Source: Geothrix sp. 21YS21S-4 (GTDB lineage Bacteria; Acidobacteriota; Holophagae; Holophagales; Holophagaceae). Taken from it: a DNA stretch of 64,000 bases. The position numbers and the translations under genes are program-made. The notes under the pieces are model-generated. The model saw nothing but the letters and a program-made list of their open reading frames with translations, ran no database searches and was not told where the DNA came from. The stretch is from NCBI RefSeq assembly GCF_030845995.1, contig NZ_CP132719.1, forward strand, positions 1,178,001-1,242,000, given 5' to 3'. Positions 53,022-61,531 of the stretch are shown here, in pieces; position 1 is the first letter of the stretch, and every line of letters begins with the position of its first letter.

Positions 53022-53513
53022 ATGAAAAGGATGCTCTTCCCGCTGCTGGCCGTGCCCCTGGTGGTCCAGGCGACGCCGCCCGTTCCCCAGCCGGATCCCT
53101 TCGCCGCCGTCCGGTTCCTGGAAGGCACCTGGCGGGGCGAGGGCGAAGGGCGGCCCGGCCCGTCTCTCGGCGCGTCCACCTTCCGGTTCGAGCTGGGCGG
53201 CCAGGCCCTGATCCTCCGCAGCTACGCGGACTCGGCGGCTTCCCGCCACGAGGACCTGATGGCGACCTTCGTGGAAGGCGGCGTGCTGAAGGCGTTCTAC
53301 CTGGACAGCGAAGGCCACGTCATCCGTTACCGCGTGACGGCCGCCGCCGACGGCGCCGTGTTCGAAAGCGAAGCGGGGCCTGGCCCCCGCTTCCGCCTCA
53401 CCTATCGCCGCACCGCGAAGGACCGCCTGGGCCTCACTTTCGAGATGGCGGCGCCCGATGCGCCCAGCGCCTACAAACCCTACCTCCAGGCGACCCTGCG
53501 TCGGGGGGAGTGA
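53022..53513 (+). CDS. Secreted hypothetical protein, beta-barrel-like
   Basis: A 163-residue exported protein with a signal peptide (MKRMLFPLLAVPLVVQA) and a compact all-beta pattern: FLEGTWRGEGEG, FRFELGGQALILRSYA, HVIRYRVTAAADGAVFES, FRLTYRRTAKDRLGLTFE. This resembles DUF1579 or lipocalin-like fold proteins, but no family can be fixed. GGAGG lies upstream of ATG 53022, 23 bp after murD, so it may be read with murD. Followed by the repeat array. Confidence 0.65.
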   Translation: MKRMLFPLLAVPLVVQATPPVPQPDPFAAVRFLEGTWRGEGEGRPGPSLGASTFRFELGGQALILRSYADSAASRHEDLMATFVEGGVLKAFYLDSEGHVIRYRVTAAADGAVFESEAGPGPRFRLTYRRTAKDRLGLTFEMAAPDAPSAYKPYLQATLRRGE

Positions 53514-53539
53514 GACCTCCGGCATTCAAAAGATTGAAA

Positions 53540-53626
53540 GATCACCACCAAGACACCAAGGCACCAAGAATGGCCGAAGAAAGAGGCTGCTTTTCTTGGC
53601 GCGCTTGTTGTCTTGGCGGTGAAAAG
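53540..53626. repeat. Palindromic CACCAAG-family element, copy 4
   Basis: GATCACCACCAAGACACCAA (53540-53559), extended by GGCACCAAG, pairs with CTTGGCGCGCTTG and TTGTCTTGGCGGTGA (53595-53622). The right arm is more diverged than in the other copies (CGCGCTTGTTG), and this variant is the one repeated in the adjacent tandem array. Confidence 0.8.
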
Positions 53627-53653
53627 GACCTGGGATCTTGTCGCCGATTTCTA

Positions 53654-54275
53654 AGCTGCTCGGTGCTTGCATCGCCAAATCAAAAAGCAGAGGAGAGCCG
53701 AGGAAGCGAGGAAAGCGGAGAAATTTCTTCTCCGCTTTCCTCAGCCGCTCTGCGTTCCTCCGCTTTGGAGATGTTTTTTCCTGGATCGCTCGGGACCGGT
53801 GTTCAAGTAACGGCGAAAGAAGGACTCGGTTTTCTTGGCGCGCTTGGTGCCTTGGCGGTGAAAGAGCCTCGGGTCCTGATCGCTCCCCTGGGTCTCAGCT
53901 GCCCGATGCTCGCATCGCCAAATCAAAAAGCAGAGGAGGGCCGAGGAACGGAGGAGATCGGAGGGATTCTTTCTCTGCTTTCCTCAGCCACTCTGCGTTC
54001 CTCCGCTTTGGAGATGTTTTTTCCTGGATCGCTCGGGACCGGTGTTCAAGTAACGGCGAAAGAAGGACTCGGTTTTCTTGGCGCGCTTGGTGCCTTGGCA
54101 GTGAAAGAACCTCGGATCCTGATCGCTCTCCCCTGGGTCTCAGCTGCCCGGTGCTCGCATCGCCAAATCAATAAGCAGAGGAGAGCCGAGGAGCGGAGGA
54201 GACCGGAGAGGTTTCTTCTCCGCTTTCCTCGGCCACTCTGTACCCTCCGCTTTGGAGATGCTTTTTCCTGGATCT
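53654..54275. repeat. Tandem array, about 2.5 copies of a 243-245 bp unit
   Basis: AGCTGC...ATCGCCAAATCAA marks the start of each unit at 53654, 53897 and 54142 (periods 243 and 245). Each unit has an imperfect inverted repeat (left arm AGCAGAGGAGAGCCGAGGA, right arm with CTCTGCGTTCCTCCGC; in unit 1 with a core GCGGAGAA...TTCTCCGC), a block TTTTTCCTGGATCGCTCGG, and in units 1 and 2 a right half-arm of the CACCAAG palindrome (53830 and 54072). Unit 3 stops after the inverted repeat. Confidence 0.85.
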
Positions 54276-54339
54276 CCCGGCCCTTCGACCTGCGGCCTCC
54301 GCGACGAGCGATGATGGATCTATGGATGGCCGCTTACCC

Positions 54340-56103
54340 CTACGCGCCGGTCTGCCTCCAGAACTTCGCGGGGGCGTAGCACACGGCCATCAGGACGAGC
54401 TGGCTGGCGATGAAGCCGGTGAGGGCCCAGAAGGCCTGGTCCATGAAGCCGTAGGAGTGGAGGCCCACGCCGAGCATGTTCACGCCGAACCAGGAGCAGG
54501 CGGTGATGATGTTGCCGAAGATGGCCATCACCATCGTGCCGCGCTGGCGGACGTAGCCCGCCCAGCGGGCGTGGAGGATGATGGCGTTCCACAGCACGAT
54601 GAGCAGGGCGCCGTTCTCCTTGGGATCCCAGCCCCAGAAGCGGCCCCAGGATTGGTCGGCCCAGATGCCGCCCAGGACGGTGCCCACGAAGCTGAAGAAC
54701 AGGGCGAAGCAGATGACGCCGTAGGCCATATCCACCAGGGCCTTGTCCGTCTCGGCGTCCTGCACGGCGACGACGTGCTTGCGGATGGCGTAGGCGATGG
54801 CGATGGCTCCAGCGAGGAAGGTGCCGGAGTAGCCGATGGTGATGGTCACGACGTGGGTGGCCAGCCAGAAGTTGGAGTCCAGCACGGCGCGCATCATCTC
54901 CATCGTGTCGCCCTCGGTGCCCAGGTTCTGGGCCACGATCAGGGACGCGAAGCCCGCCAGGGACGCCACGGCGGTGCCGAAGCCCTTGCGGTACATCCGC
55001 TCCACGATGAGCCCCAGCACCACGGCCCCCCAGCCCACGAACACGGCGGAGGAGTAGAGGTTGGTGACGGGCGGGCGGCCCTGGAGGATGATCCGCGCGG
55101 CCAGGCCCAGGGTGTGGACGATGGCGCCGGAGGCCAGCAGGGCGTAGGCGGTGGGACGGAGGATCTCCGGCTTCCAGGCCCAGGAGACGGCCAGCACGAG
55201 GAAGGCCACGAAGTAGATGGTCAGGCCCGCGAAGAAGGGCTGGGCGCGGTTGAAGATGACTTCGTTGGAGGCATGGCTGGCGGCCTCCGGCTTGAGGGTG
55301 GCCACGGCGGTCTTCAGGTCCGCGAGGGCTTGATTGAAGGTGGCGGCGTCGCTGGCGGCGTAGGCCGCGTTCAGCTTGGCGAGGGGCACCAGGCCCGGGT
55401 GGAGGTGGGCGCCGGCCTGGGCGGCGCTGAGGGCTTGGCCCACGCTCTGCCACGCGTCGGGGCCGTTTCCGGGCGGGGGCGGCAGGATGCGGAACTGGGC
55501 GAACTGGATCAGGTCCTGGTGGCGGGCCGCGGCTTCGGCGGTGCCCAGGGACTGGATCTCCCAGCCCAGGCCGGGGGAGCCGGCGAGCTGGAGGGTGTTC
55601 CGCAGCTTGTAGTAGAGGTAGACGCGGTCGAACAGGTTGACGACGGCGCTCTGGAAGCGGGTGCGCTTCTGGGGCGGTATGGACTGGGCCGCCATGGCCT
55701 GTTTCTGGACCTCCTGCAGGTAGGGCGAGAGGTCGGCGAAGCTGAAGTAGTTGCGGCTCTTGGTCTGGCGCGCGCCGATGAGGCTCAGCACTTCCAGATC
55801 GTCGATCACGAAGATGGCCTGGGTATCGGCCACCTGGGGACGGAACATCACGTCGAGAATCCACTCGTCCGGTCCCACCATCCGCCCGTCGTGGCGGAAG
55901 CTCTGGCGGCTGTGGATCACCAGGAGGGCGTTGCGGGCCACGGAATCCAGCGGCTTGACGCGCCCGCCTTCCAGGATGGGCAGGCTGCCGAAGCCCCCCA
56001 CGTCGAAGCCCCGGGCCTTCCCGGGAGGCAGGGCGAAGGTGAGGGCGACCAGCAGGGCGAGGGCCCCGGCCCCCCAGGCGACGAGCTTGGCGAGGTTCTT
56101 CAT
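54340..56103 (-). CDS. ccsA: Cytochrome c biogenesis protein CcsA/ResC type
   Basis: Large inner-membrane heme-handling protein of System II cytochrome c assembly (587 aa). It has an N-terminal membrane helix, an extracytoplasmic domain of about 270 residues, and about eight C-terminal helices carrying the tryptophan-rich heme motif WGRFWGWDPKENGAL and conserved histidines (ATHVVTITIGYSG, LHARWAGY). ResB is encoded just upstream on the same strand; the pair forms the heme lyase complex. Confidence 0.92.
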   Translation of the reverse strand: MKNLAKLVAWGAGALALLVALTFALPPGKARGFDVGGFGSLPILEGGRVKPLDSVARNALLVIHSRQSFRHDGRMVGPDEWILDVMFRPQVADTQAIFVIDDLEVLSLIGARQTKSRNYFSFADLSPYLQEVQKQAMAAQSIPPQKRTRFQSAVVNLFDRVYLYYKLRNTLQLAGSPGLGWEIQSLGTAEAAARHQDLIQFAQFRILPPPPGNGPDAWQSVGQALSAAQAGAHLHPGLVPLAKLNAAYAASDAATFNQALADLKTAVATLKPEAASHASNEVIFNRAQPFFAGLTIYFVAFLVLAVSWAWKPEILRPTAYALLASGAIVHTLGLAARIILQGRPPVTNLYSSAVFVGWGAVVLGLIVERMYRKGFGTAVASLAGFASLIVAQNLGTEGDTMEMMRAVLDSNFWLATHVVTITIGYSGTFLAGAIAIAYAIRKHVVAVQDAETDKALVDMAYGVICFALFFSFVGTVLGGIWADQSWGRFWGWDPKENGALLIVLWNAIILHARWAGYVRQRGTMVMAIFGNIITACSWFGVNMLGVGLHSYGFMDQAFWALTGFIASQLVLMAVCYAPAKFWRQTGA

Positions 56104-56104
56104 G

Positions 56105-57259
56105 TCAGGCCTCCTTCTCCTGCCGCCGCTTGAGGGAGCGGCGGAGGACGATGGCGAAGTGGACGAGGAGGCCCGCGGAGATCAGCACGCAGGAGACGTA
56201 GGGGAGCAGCCAGCCCGGGTTCTCCACCACGGACAGGATCGACAGGGTGTCGTTCTTCCCGAAGCTCGCCTGGTAGAAGGTCTTCCCCTCGTAGCGGAGC
56301 GGCTGGTTCATGTAGATCAGCACGTCGCGCGACTCGTTGCGCTGGGGGTTCACCACCTGCACGAGGCTGGAGAAGTTCTTGGGGATGTCGGTGCCGGGAT
56401 ACACGTCGTGGCGGAACTGCTTGAGCGTGAACGCGTAGGGCAGGTACTGGCGCCGCAGGCGCATGGACAGCGCGTAGGTGCGGCCCTCGTGCACGAAGGT
56501 CTGGGGCACGCCGATGGACATGGACGCCAGCCAGGTGCCGTAGCTCCGGCCGCCGGCCACGGGCTCGACGATGGCGGTGGTCTGGTTCAGCTCGTTGTCG
56601 GCGCTGACGACGGGCCGTTCCACGACCTGCGCGCCCTGGCCCACGCCGGCGGTGACGGGCGCGGGGGCCCCATCGGGCAACTGGCTCAGTTCCGCATTGG
56701 CGTAGAACCGCTTCACGTTCAGGGTGAGGGGCGTTCCCGGCAGCGCGATGGCGCCGCCCTTGGACAGCAGCGTGTCCGGCACGGAATAGACCTCGTCCCA
56801 GGCCGGATCGGTGATGTCGATGACCGCCAGCTCGGCGTTCTTGTAGCTCTGGACGTAGTTGACGGTCTGGCCCACCTCGATGGACATGTTGGTGTCCACC
56901 TGGAGCATCCCGGCCACGAACTCCCCCGCGAACAGGATCACCAGCCCGGCGTGGACCAGCCACATCCCGGCCTTGGCCCAGGTGCGCTGGATGTCCAGGG
57001 TCTTGGCGATGAGGTTGAAGGTGAGGAGCAGGCCCACCAGGGCGCCGCCGGGGAACACCGGAATGGCGAAGGGCAGCCCCGCGAATTGCTTCTTCACGAG
57101 GAAGCTGCGCATGTAGGCGTTCACCGCGCCGGCGGTGCCCATCTCCACCTGGGCCAGGGTGCAGAGCACCACCAGGGCCATCAGGAGGGCGAGCAGGACG
57201 ATGGTGAGCTGGAAGGACTTCAGGAAGCGCACGGTGCGGGAGGCGAGGGCGTTAATCAA
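56105..57259 (-). CDS. resB: Cytochrome c biogenesis protein ResB-like
   Basis: A 384-residue membrane protein of the ResB/Ccs1 family. Three N-terminal membrane segments (LTIVLLALLMALVVLCTLAQ, GGALVGLLLTFNLIA, MWLVHAGLVILFAGEF), a large periplasmic domain with HDVYPGTDIPKNFSSLVQV and YMNQPLRYEGKTFYQASF, and a C-terminal helix. WLVHAGLV holds the likely heme histidine. The ccsA ATG follows its stop by 1 bp, and its own start overlaps the lipoprotein gene by 8 bp. Confidence 0.9.
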   Translation of the reverse strand: MINALASRTVRFLKSFQLTIVLLALLMALVVLCTLAQVEMGTAGAVNAYMRSFLVKKQFAGLPFAIPVFPGGALVGLLLTFNLIAKTLDIQRTWAKAGMWLVHAGLVILFAGEFVAGMLQVDTNMSIEVGQTVNYVQSYKNAELAVIDITDPAWDEVYSVPDTLLSKGGAIALPGTPLTLNVKRFYANAELSQLPDGAPAPVTAGVGQGAQVVERPVVSADNELNQTTAIVEPVAGGRSYGTWLASMSIGVPQTFVHEGRTYALSMRLRRQYLPYAFTLKQFRHDVYPGTDIPKNFSSLVQVVNPQRNESRDVLIYMNQPLRYEGKTFYQASFGKNDTLSILSVVENPGWLLPYVSCVLISAGLLVHFAIVLRRSLKRRQEKEA

Positions 57260-57851
57260 GGCGGAGGCTCTCCAGGATGCGCAGGAAGTCGGGGCGGGCC
57301 TGGGCGACGGGACCGGCGTCGCCCGTCAGCTTCAGGAACCAGGTGTTGCCGTCCGGCGTGGCGACGAGCCCGGCCAGCATCCGGCTGCGCTGCGCCTCGT
57401 TGGTGAAGTCGTAGAGGTTCACGGCGCCGGCCTTGGATTTGACCGTGGCGCGCGCCGCCGCCAGGGCGGCCTCGTCGAGGGGCGCCAGCTGGATCTGGCC
57501 CCGCCAGCGGTTGACGTTGGCCAGCTCGCCGCCCGCGGGACCCGGCAGGACCACCACCGTGGCCTCCAGGCGGCCGGCGATGGGCGTCTTGAAGGTGGCG
57601 AAGCGCATCCCGTCGCCGGGAGCCTCGCTCCAGCCCTTGGGAAGGGACCACGTCAGCCGGGGCGCGGCGGCTCCGGCCTCGGCGGCGTGGTCGTGACCGG
57701 CCTGGCCGTCGCCGTGATCATGGCCGTCATCGGCGGGCGCCAGCGCCTCCTTGGGCACTTTGAAGTGGGATACGCCCTCCGATCGGCAACCCAGGAGGCC
57801 GAGGGAGAGGAGGGCGGTCAGAAGAGGAATGGAACGTCGCAGGTTCGGCAA
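57252..57851 (-). CDS. His-rich lipoprotein coupled to the Ccs genes
   Basis: A 199-residue lipoprotein: signal peptide with lipobox LGLLGC (Cys about 19), then a His/Asp-rich segment (DDGHDHGDGQAGHDHAAEA) that could hold copper, zinc or iron, then a globular domain (LTWSLPKGWSEAPGDGMRFA, FLKLTGDAGPV, FLRILESLRLD). TTG 57851 is chosen because GAGG lies 5 nt upstream and the signal peptide then starts correctly; an ATG further up would add a non-signal leader. Its last 8 bp overlap resB. Confidence 0.72.
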   Translation of the reverse strand: MPNLRRSIPLLTALLSLGLLGCRSEGVSHFKVPKEALAPADDGHDHGDGQAGHDHAAEAGAAAPRLTWSLPKGWSEAPGDGMRFATFKTPIAGRLEATVVVLPGPAGGELANVNRWRGQIQLAPLDEAALAAARATVKSKAGAVNLYDFTNEAQRSRMLAGLVATPDGNTWFLKLTGDAGPVAQARPDFLRILESLRLD

Positions 57852-57923
57852 GGGATCCTCGATGGACCCTCCAGAATAGCGGACCTGTCCATGCCTAGAC
57901 AGCGAATGGAAATGGAACATCCC

Positions 57924-58166
57924 TCATTCAAAAGGCTTAACTGCTTCATCGATCAGTTCCGCCAGCCGTCGGTCCAGGTCGGTGATCCCACCCGCGTCGT
58001 GGGTGGTGAGGGCGATCCGCACGTAGCCCCACCCGAAGGCCAGGTCGGGGTGGTGGTTCAGCGCTTCCGCCGGGGCGACCACGGCGCCCACGAGGCGGTA
58101 GGCGGTCAGGAAGTCCGGGGTGCGGAAGGTCCGCACCAGGCTGCCGTTCTCTTCGATCCAGGTCAT
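57924..58166 (-). CDS. phhB: 4a-hydroxytetrahydrobiopterin dehydratase (pterin carbinolamine dehydratase)
   Basis: An 80-residue PCD fold protein that regenerates the tetrahydropterin cofactor after aromatic amino acid hydroxylation. Conserved core AEALNHHPDLAFGWGYVRIALTTHDAGGIT is visible as HHPD and the later HDAGGIT. Its ATG overlaps the stop of the hydroxylase gene by 4 bp (ATGA), which supports the functional pairing. Confidence 0.92.
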   Translation of the reverse strand: MTWIEENGSLVRTFRTPDFLTAYRLVGAVVAPAEALNHHPDLAFGWGYVRIALTTHDAGGITDLDRRLAELIDEAVKPFE

Positions 58167-59731
58167 CGCGCCTCCAGTTCGGCCAGTTCCGCCTGCAGCA
58201 GCCATTCCTCGGGGTGGTTCGCGGCGCGGCGGGCGAGGTCCCGCAGGTCCGCGCCAGCCCCTTCCTCCCGGTGGGTCCGGATCTGCCGGTAGAGTTCCGC
58301 GGCCTCCGGCGCCAGGGACGCGGCCTTGCGGTCCCGCGCCCGGGATTCGGCTTCTCCCTCGGCAAGTCCGCCATCCCCGAACCAGCGGTCCCAGGCGCCC
58401 GGATCCGCGGGACCGCCCGCCACGGACGGCAGCTCTCTGCTCAGGAACAGGAGGGCCCAGCGGGGCAGGTCCAGGGGCCGGCCGTCCAGGCTGCCCCGGA
58501 GGTCGATCACCTCGTGCGCGCCCACGCGGAAGCCCGTGAGCGAGAGGCCCGACGCCAGGTCCAGGCTGAAGGCGCCGGAGGGAGGCAGGGCGCCGGATCC
58601 GAAGGCCACCACCGCCTCGCCGGACCAGGGCCGCCCTTCCGCCTTTCCCTCCCGGGACAGGAGGATGGGCCCGGCCAGCCGCGCCAGGGCAGTGGCCAGC
58701 CCGGGCGCCGTTTCGCGCCGGGCGGGGATGCGCTCCGCCACGCGCCCGGTGAGTTCCAGGCCGCCTTCCAGCCGCAGGTGATTTACCGTGCGGGCCCGGA
58801 GGGCCTCCTCCAGGCCGTGGTCCCCGCCGCGGCGCCAGCTCAGGGTGGCCTCGAAGGCCTCCAGCACCTCGAACAGGTGATCGAAATCCCGGGCCACGAA
58901 GAGCTGGGGCTGCATCCGGGTGATGTCGTACTCCACGTCCGCGCAGGCGGGGCTGAGGGGCATCTTCTCCACGGCGGAGGTAAGGCAGTGGGCGGCCTCA
59001 CCCAGGCTGCTGAGCAGGCCGGCGCCATAGAGTTTCGGAGCGTCCAGGGAACCCACCAGGCCGTACTCGGCGGTCCACCAGTAGAGGCGGCTGGCGCGGG
59101 TGCTCTCGCTGACGTAGCGCCGGCTGGCGGAGGCGGCGCGGAGGCGCTCGCCCGCGAGGCGCAGTTCCTCCTCGGTGGCGGACGGATCCTCCTTCACCAC
59201 GCTGAGGTGCCGGATGGCCTCGTACACGGCCTGGTCCTCCAGGGACGCGATGGCGCGGAAGCCCACCTCGCCGCACCGCTTCAGGTAGTCCGCGTAGCGC
59301 CGGTCGGCGAGGATGGGCGCGTGCCCGGCGCTCTCGTGGACGATGTCGGGGGCCGGCGTGTACTCGATGTGCTCGTGACTGCGGATGTCCGCGGCGATGG
59401 CCAGGACGCCCAGGGACTGGAGTTCCGTGAACACCGCGGGAGGGATGAACCCCCGGACGCCCACCGCCGACCAGCCCAGGGCTTCCAGCCGCTCGTTCAT
59501 CTCGTCCAGGGTGGGGATGCGCTCCAGCCCGATGCCGGTAGCCGCGAGGCCCGACAGGTAGCTCGGGTGGGCCGTGTCCTTCAGCCGCTCGGCCAGGCGG
59601 TGGAGGATGTGGCGCCACACTGCGTGATCCCGGGGCGTGTAGGCGCCCGGCTCCTGGTCCGCCACGTAGCTGCGGAGGTGGGCGGGAAGGCGGTCGATGG
59701 CGCGCTGGGTGGGGGAAGGACTGAGGGTCAT
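58163..59731 (-). CDS. Aromatic amino acid hydroxylase (phenylalanine 4-hydroxylase family) with long C-terminal extension
   Basis: Iron- and pterin-dependent monooxygenase. The catalytic core (about residues 20-290) keeps the iron ligands His132 and His137 (DIVHESAGHAPIL) and Glu222 (WWTAEYGLVG), plus KLYGAGLLSSLGEA. The protein is 522 residues long, against about 260-300 for bacterial PhhA; the C-terminal 230 residues (TGRVAERIPARR onward, ending in an Arg/Glu-rich helical part) match no domain I know. Coupled to the pterin dehydratase by ATGA. The Tyr/Phe/Trp preference cannot be fixed. Confidence 0.85.
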   Translation of the reverse strand: MTLSPSPTQRAIDRLPAHLRSYVADQEPGAYTPRDHAVWRHILHRLAERLKDTAHPSYLSGLAATGIGLERIPTLDEMNERLEALGWSAVGVRGFIPPAVFTELQSLGVLAIAADIRSHEHIEYTPAPDIVHESAGHAPILADRRYADYLKRCGEVGFRAIASLEDQAVYEAIRHLSVVKEDPSATEEELRLAGERLRAASASRRYVSESTRASRLYWWTAEYGLVGSLDAPKLYGAGLLSSLGEAAHCLTSAVEKMPLSPACADVEYDITRMQPQLFVARDFDHLFEVLEAFEATLSWRRGGDHGLEEALRARTVNHLRLEGGLELTGRVAERIPARRETAPGLATALARLAGPILLSREGKAEGRPWSGEAVVAFGSGALPPSGAFSLDLASGLSLTGFRVGAHEVIDLRGSLDGRPLDLPRWALLFLSRELPSVAGGPADPGAWDRWFGDGGLAEGEAESRARDRKAASLAPEAAELYRQIRTHREEGAGADLRDLARRAANHPEEWLLQAELAELEAR

Positions 59732-59797
59732 GGGAGAACTCCCGGGGCACCCCAAGGCTAATGTCGGGACAGATAGCCGGAAATCCAAAAATAAGGA

Positions 59798-59811
59798 ATC
59801 AAACGTCGGAT
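59798..59811. promoter_or_regulatory. Possible LysR-type box upstream of the hydroxylase gene
   Basis: ATCAAACGTCGGAT is an interrupted dyad (ATC-N8-GAT) of the T-N11-A type, in an AT-rich 79-bp gap between the lysR stop and the hydroxylase start. A local operator for the adjacent LysR protein is possible. Confidence 0.3.
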
Positions 59812-60719
59812 TATCGCCGTTTGTGGAGATGAGCCGTGAGCGCGGCGAGGCAGCGTTCCGCGGCGGCGGATGCGCCGCCCGCGGGCCAGAGGGCCACCAC
59901 CTCCACGGCCTGGGCCTTCCGCTCCTTCAGGGGCCAGATCCGGAGGTCGGCGGGGAAGGGCCCCAGCAGGCGCAGATCCGGCGCGATGGCGCAGGCGCCG
60001 AAGGCCCGCAGGGCGGCGTAGAGCTGGAGGAAGCTCTCCACCCGCGCGGCTTCGCGGACCTGGATCTTCGCGTCCGCAAACCGCGCCGAATTGGCGCCGC
60101 CGTAGGGATCGTCCCGCAGCCAGTCCACGAAGGGCCGGTCCGCCAGGTCCTTCACCCGGAGGAAGGGCACGTCGGGGGGAAGGTCGCACTCCGGCGCCGC
60201 CAGTACGACGAAGGGCAGCCGGGCGAGGACGCGGTGCTCCACGCCCCGGTGGGGCGGAAGCGGCGTGAAGCCCAGCGCCAGATCCAACTGGCGGTTCTGG
60301 ACCTGGCGCACCAGTTCGTGGGCGCCGCCGAAGACCGCCTCCAGCTTGAGGCCGGTCCGGGCCGCGGCCCGCGCCAGGGGATCCAGCAGCAGCGTCGACA
60401 ACGTGGGATTCAGCCCCAGCCGCAAGCCCGGTTCCGCCGAGGCCAGGTCGCGCAGGCGCTTCAGGTCCAGCTGGTGGAAGGAGGCCTGTGCGCCGGCGAA
60501 TAGGCGCTCGCCCCGCGGCGTCAGGCGCAGGCGGCGGCCCGGCCCCCGCTCCACCAGCGCCTCGCCCTCCGCCAAGGATTCCTCCAGCGCCCGGAGGTGC
60601 TCGCTCACCACGGACCGAGCCACGCCCAGGTGCTGCGCCGCCGCCTCCAGCGAGCCCGTCTCCACCGCGGCCACGAACGCTTCGAGCCAGGTGAGGTGGC
60701 GGGGGAGTTTGCGGGGCAT
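59811..60719 (-). CDS. LysR family transcriptional regulator
   Basis: A 302-residue LTTR with an N-terminal winged helix-turn-helix (LTWLEAFVAAVETGSLEAAAQ, VARSVVSEHLRALEESL) and a two-lobe effector domain (LRLGLNPTLSTLLLDPLA, DLALGF, FVDWLRDDP). ATG 60719 is used; an in-frame start at 60752 would overlap the divergent SpoU gene. It lies directly upstream of the hydroxylase gene on the same strand, and so probably controls it. Confidence 0.88.
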   Translation of the reverse strand: MPRKLPRHLTWLEAFVAAVETGSLEAAAQHLGVARSVVSEHLRALEESLAEGEALVERGPGRRLRLTPRGERLFAGAQASFHQLDLKRLRDLASAEPGLRLGLNPTLSTLLLDPLARAAARTGLKLEAVFGGAHELVRQVQNRQLDLALGFTPLPPHRGVEHRVLARLPFVVLAAPECDLPPDVPFLRVKDLADRPFVDWLRDDPYGGANSARFADAKIQVREAARVESFLQLYAALRAFGACAIAPDLRLLGPFPADLRIWPLKERKAQAVEVVALWPAGGASAAAERCLAALTAHLHKRR

Positions 60720-60750
60720 GGATGGAGGGTACAGCCGGTAGGCTCGATCC

Positions 60751-61530
60751 ATGGCCTTCGATCCCTGGACCCCCTACAAGGACCTGCGCTTCGCGGGTAC
60801 GCGGGAACATCCCGACTTCGGGGCGTGCTTCGTGGCCGAGGGGCGGATCCTGGTGGAGGATCTGCTTGAGGCCGCGCGGGCGGGCCGCATGAAGGTGGTC
60901 TCGGTGGCGGCGACGTCGGCGGCCGCGGAGCAGGTCCGGGACCGGCTGCCCAGCGGGACGGAGCTGCTGACGGCGGAGCCCGCGGTGCTGTCGGAACTGG
61001 CCGGGTTTCCCTTCCATCGCGGGCTGATGGCCTGCGCCCAGGTGCCGCCTCCGCCGCCGATCGAGGGCCTGGCGGCTGCACGGCGGCTGCTCGTCCTTCC
61101 GCGCCTCTACGATTCCGAGAACCTGGGCCTCCTCCTCCGCAGCGCCGCGGCGCTGGGGCTGGACGGCGTCCTGGCCGGACCCGGGCCGGGGCAGTGGACC
61201 CGGCGCACCGTGCGGGTCTCCATGGGCGCGGTGTGGCGAATCCCCGTGTGGCGGGCGGAGGATCCGTGGCCGCTCCTGGCGGATTGGAAAGCGGCCGAAG
61301 CGGGATCCGAGATCGCGGCCGCCGCCCTCGCGGCCGGCGCGGAGGACGCCCGGACCTGGCGTCCCGCCTCCCGCTGCGCGCTGGTGATGGGCCCCGAGGA
61401 CACGGGCCTGGCGCCGGAGCACCTGGCCCACTGCGACCGCGCGGTCGCCATCCCCATGGCCTCGGGGATGGACAGCCTGAACGTGGCCGCCGCGGGAGCG
61501 ATCCTGATGTTCCGGATGGCGGGCGGTTGA
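60751..61530 (+). CDS. SpoU-family RNA 2'-O-methyltransferase
   Basis: A 259-residue SPOUT/TrmH-type enzyme methylating rRNA or tRNA ribose. The N-terminal substrate-binding part (FVAEGRILVEDLLEAARAG) is followed by the knot with YDSENLGLLLRSAAALG, VMGPEDTGL and IPMASGMDSLNVAAAGAI. The exact target is unresolved. Divergent from lysR with 31 bp between starts; converges with the thioredoxin-like gene, leaving 1 bp. Confidence 0.9.
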   Translation: MAFDPWTPYKDLRFAGTREHPDFGACFVAEGRILVEDLLEAARAGRMKVVSVAATSAAAEQVRDRLPSGTELLTAEPAVLSELAGFPFHRGLMACAQVPPPPPIEGLAAARRLLVLPRLYDSENLGLLLRSAAALGLDGVLAGPGPGQWTRRTVRVSMGAVWRIPVWRAEDPWPLLADWKAAEAGSEIAAAALAAGAEDARTWRPASRCALVMGPEDTGLAPEHLAHCDRAVAIPMASGMDSLNVAAAGAILMFRMAGG

Positions 61531-61531
61531 G

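Larger units (their letters stand above)
53514..54339. other. 826-bp non-coding repeat region between convergent genes
   Basis: No gene is supported. From left to right it holds a CACCAAG palindrome (53540-53626), a tandem array with 243-245 bp period (53654-54275) and a short unique tail before the ccsA stop. Reading frames of up to 289 codons remain open through the array, but they encode repeating Arg/Ser/Trp peptides that follow the DNA repeat and have no ribosome site. Confidence 0.8.

Noticed and set aside
53510-54379. Open frame of 289 codons (and a 178-codon frame at 53638-54174) through the repeat array
   Set aside because: The peptide repeats follow the DNA tandem unit, composition is random-looking, there is no ribosome site, and the same DNA is open in more than one frame. 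Treated as non-coding repeat.
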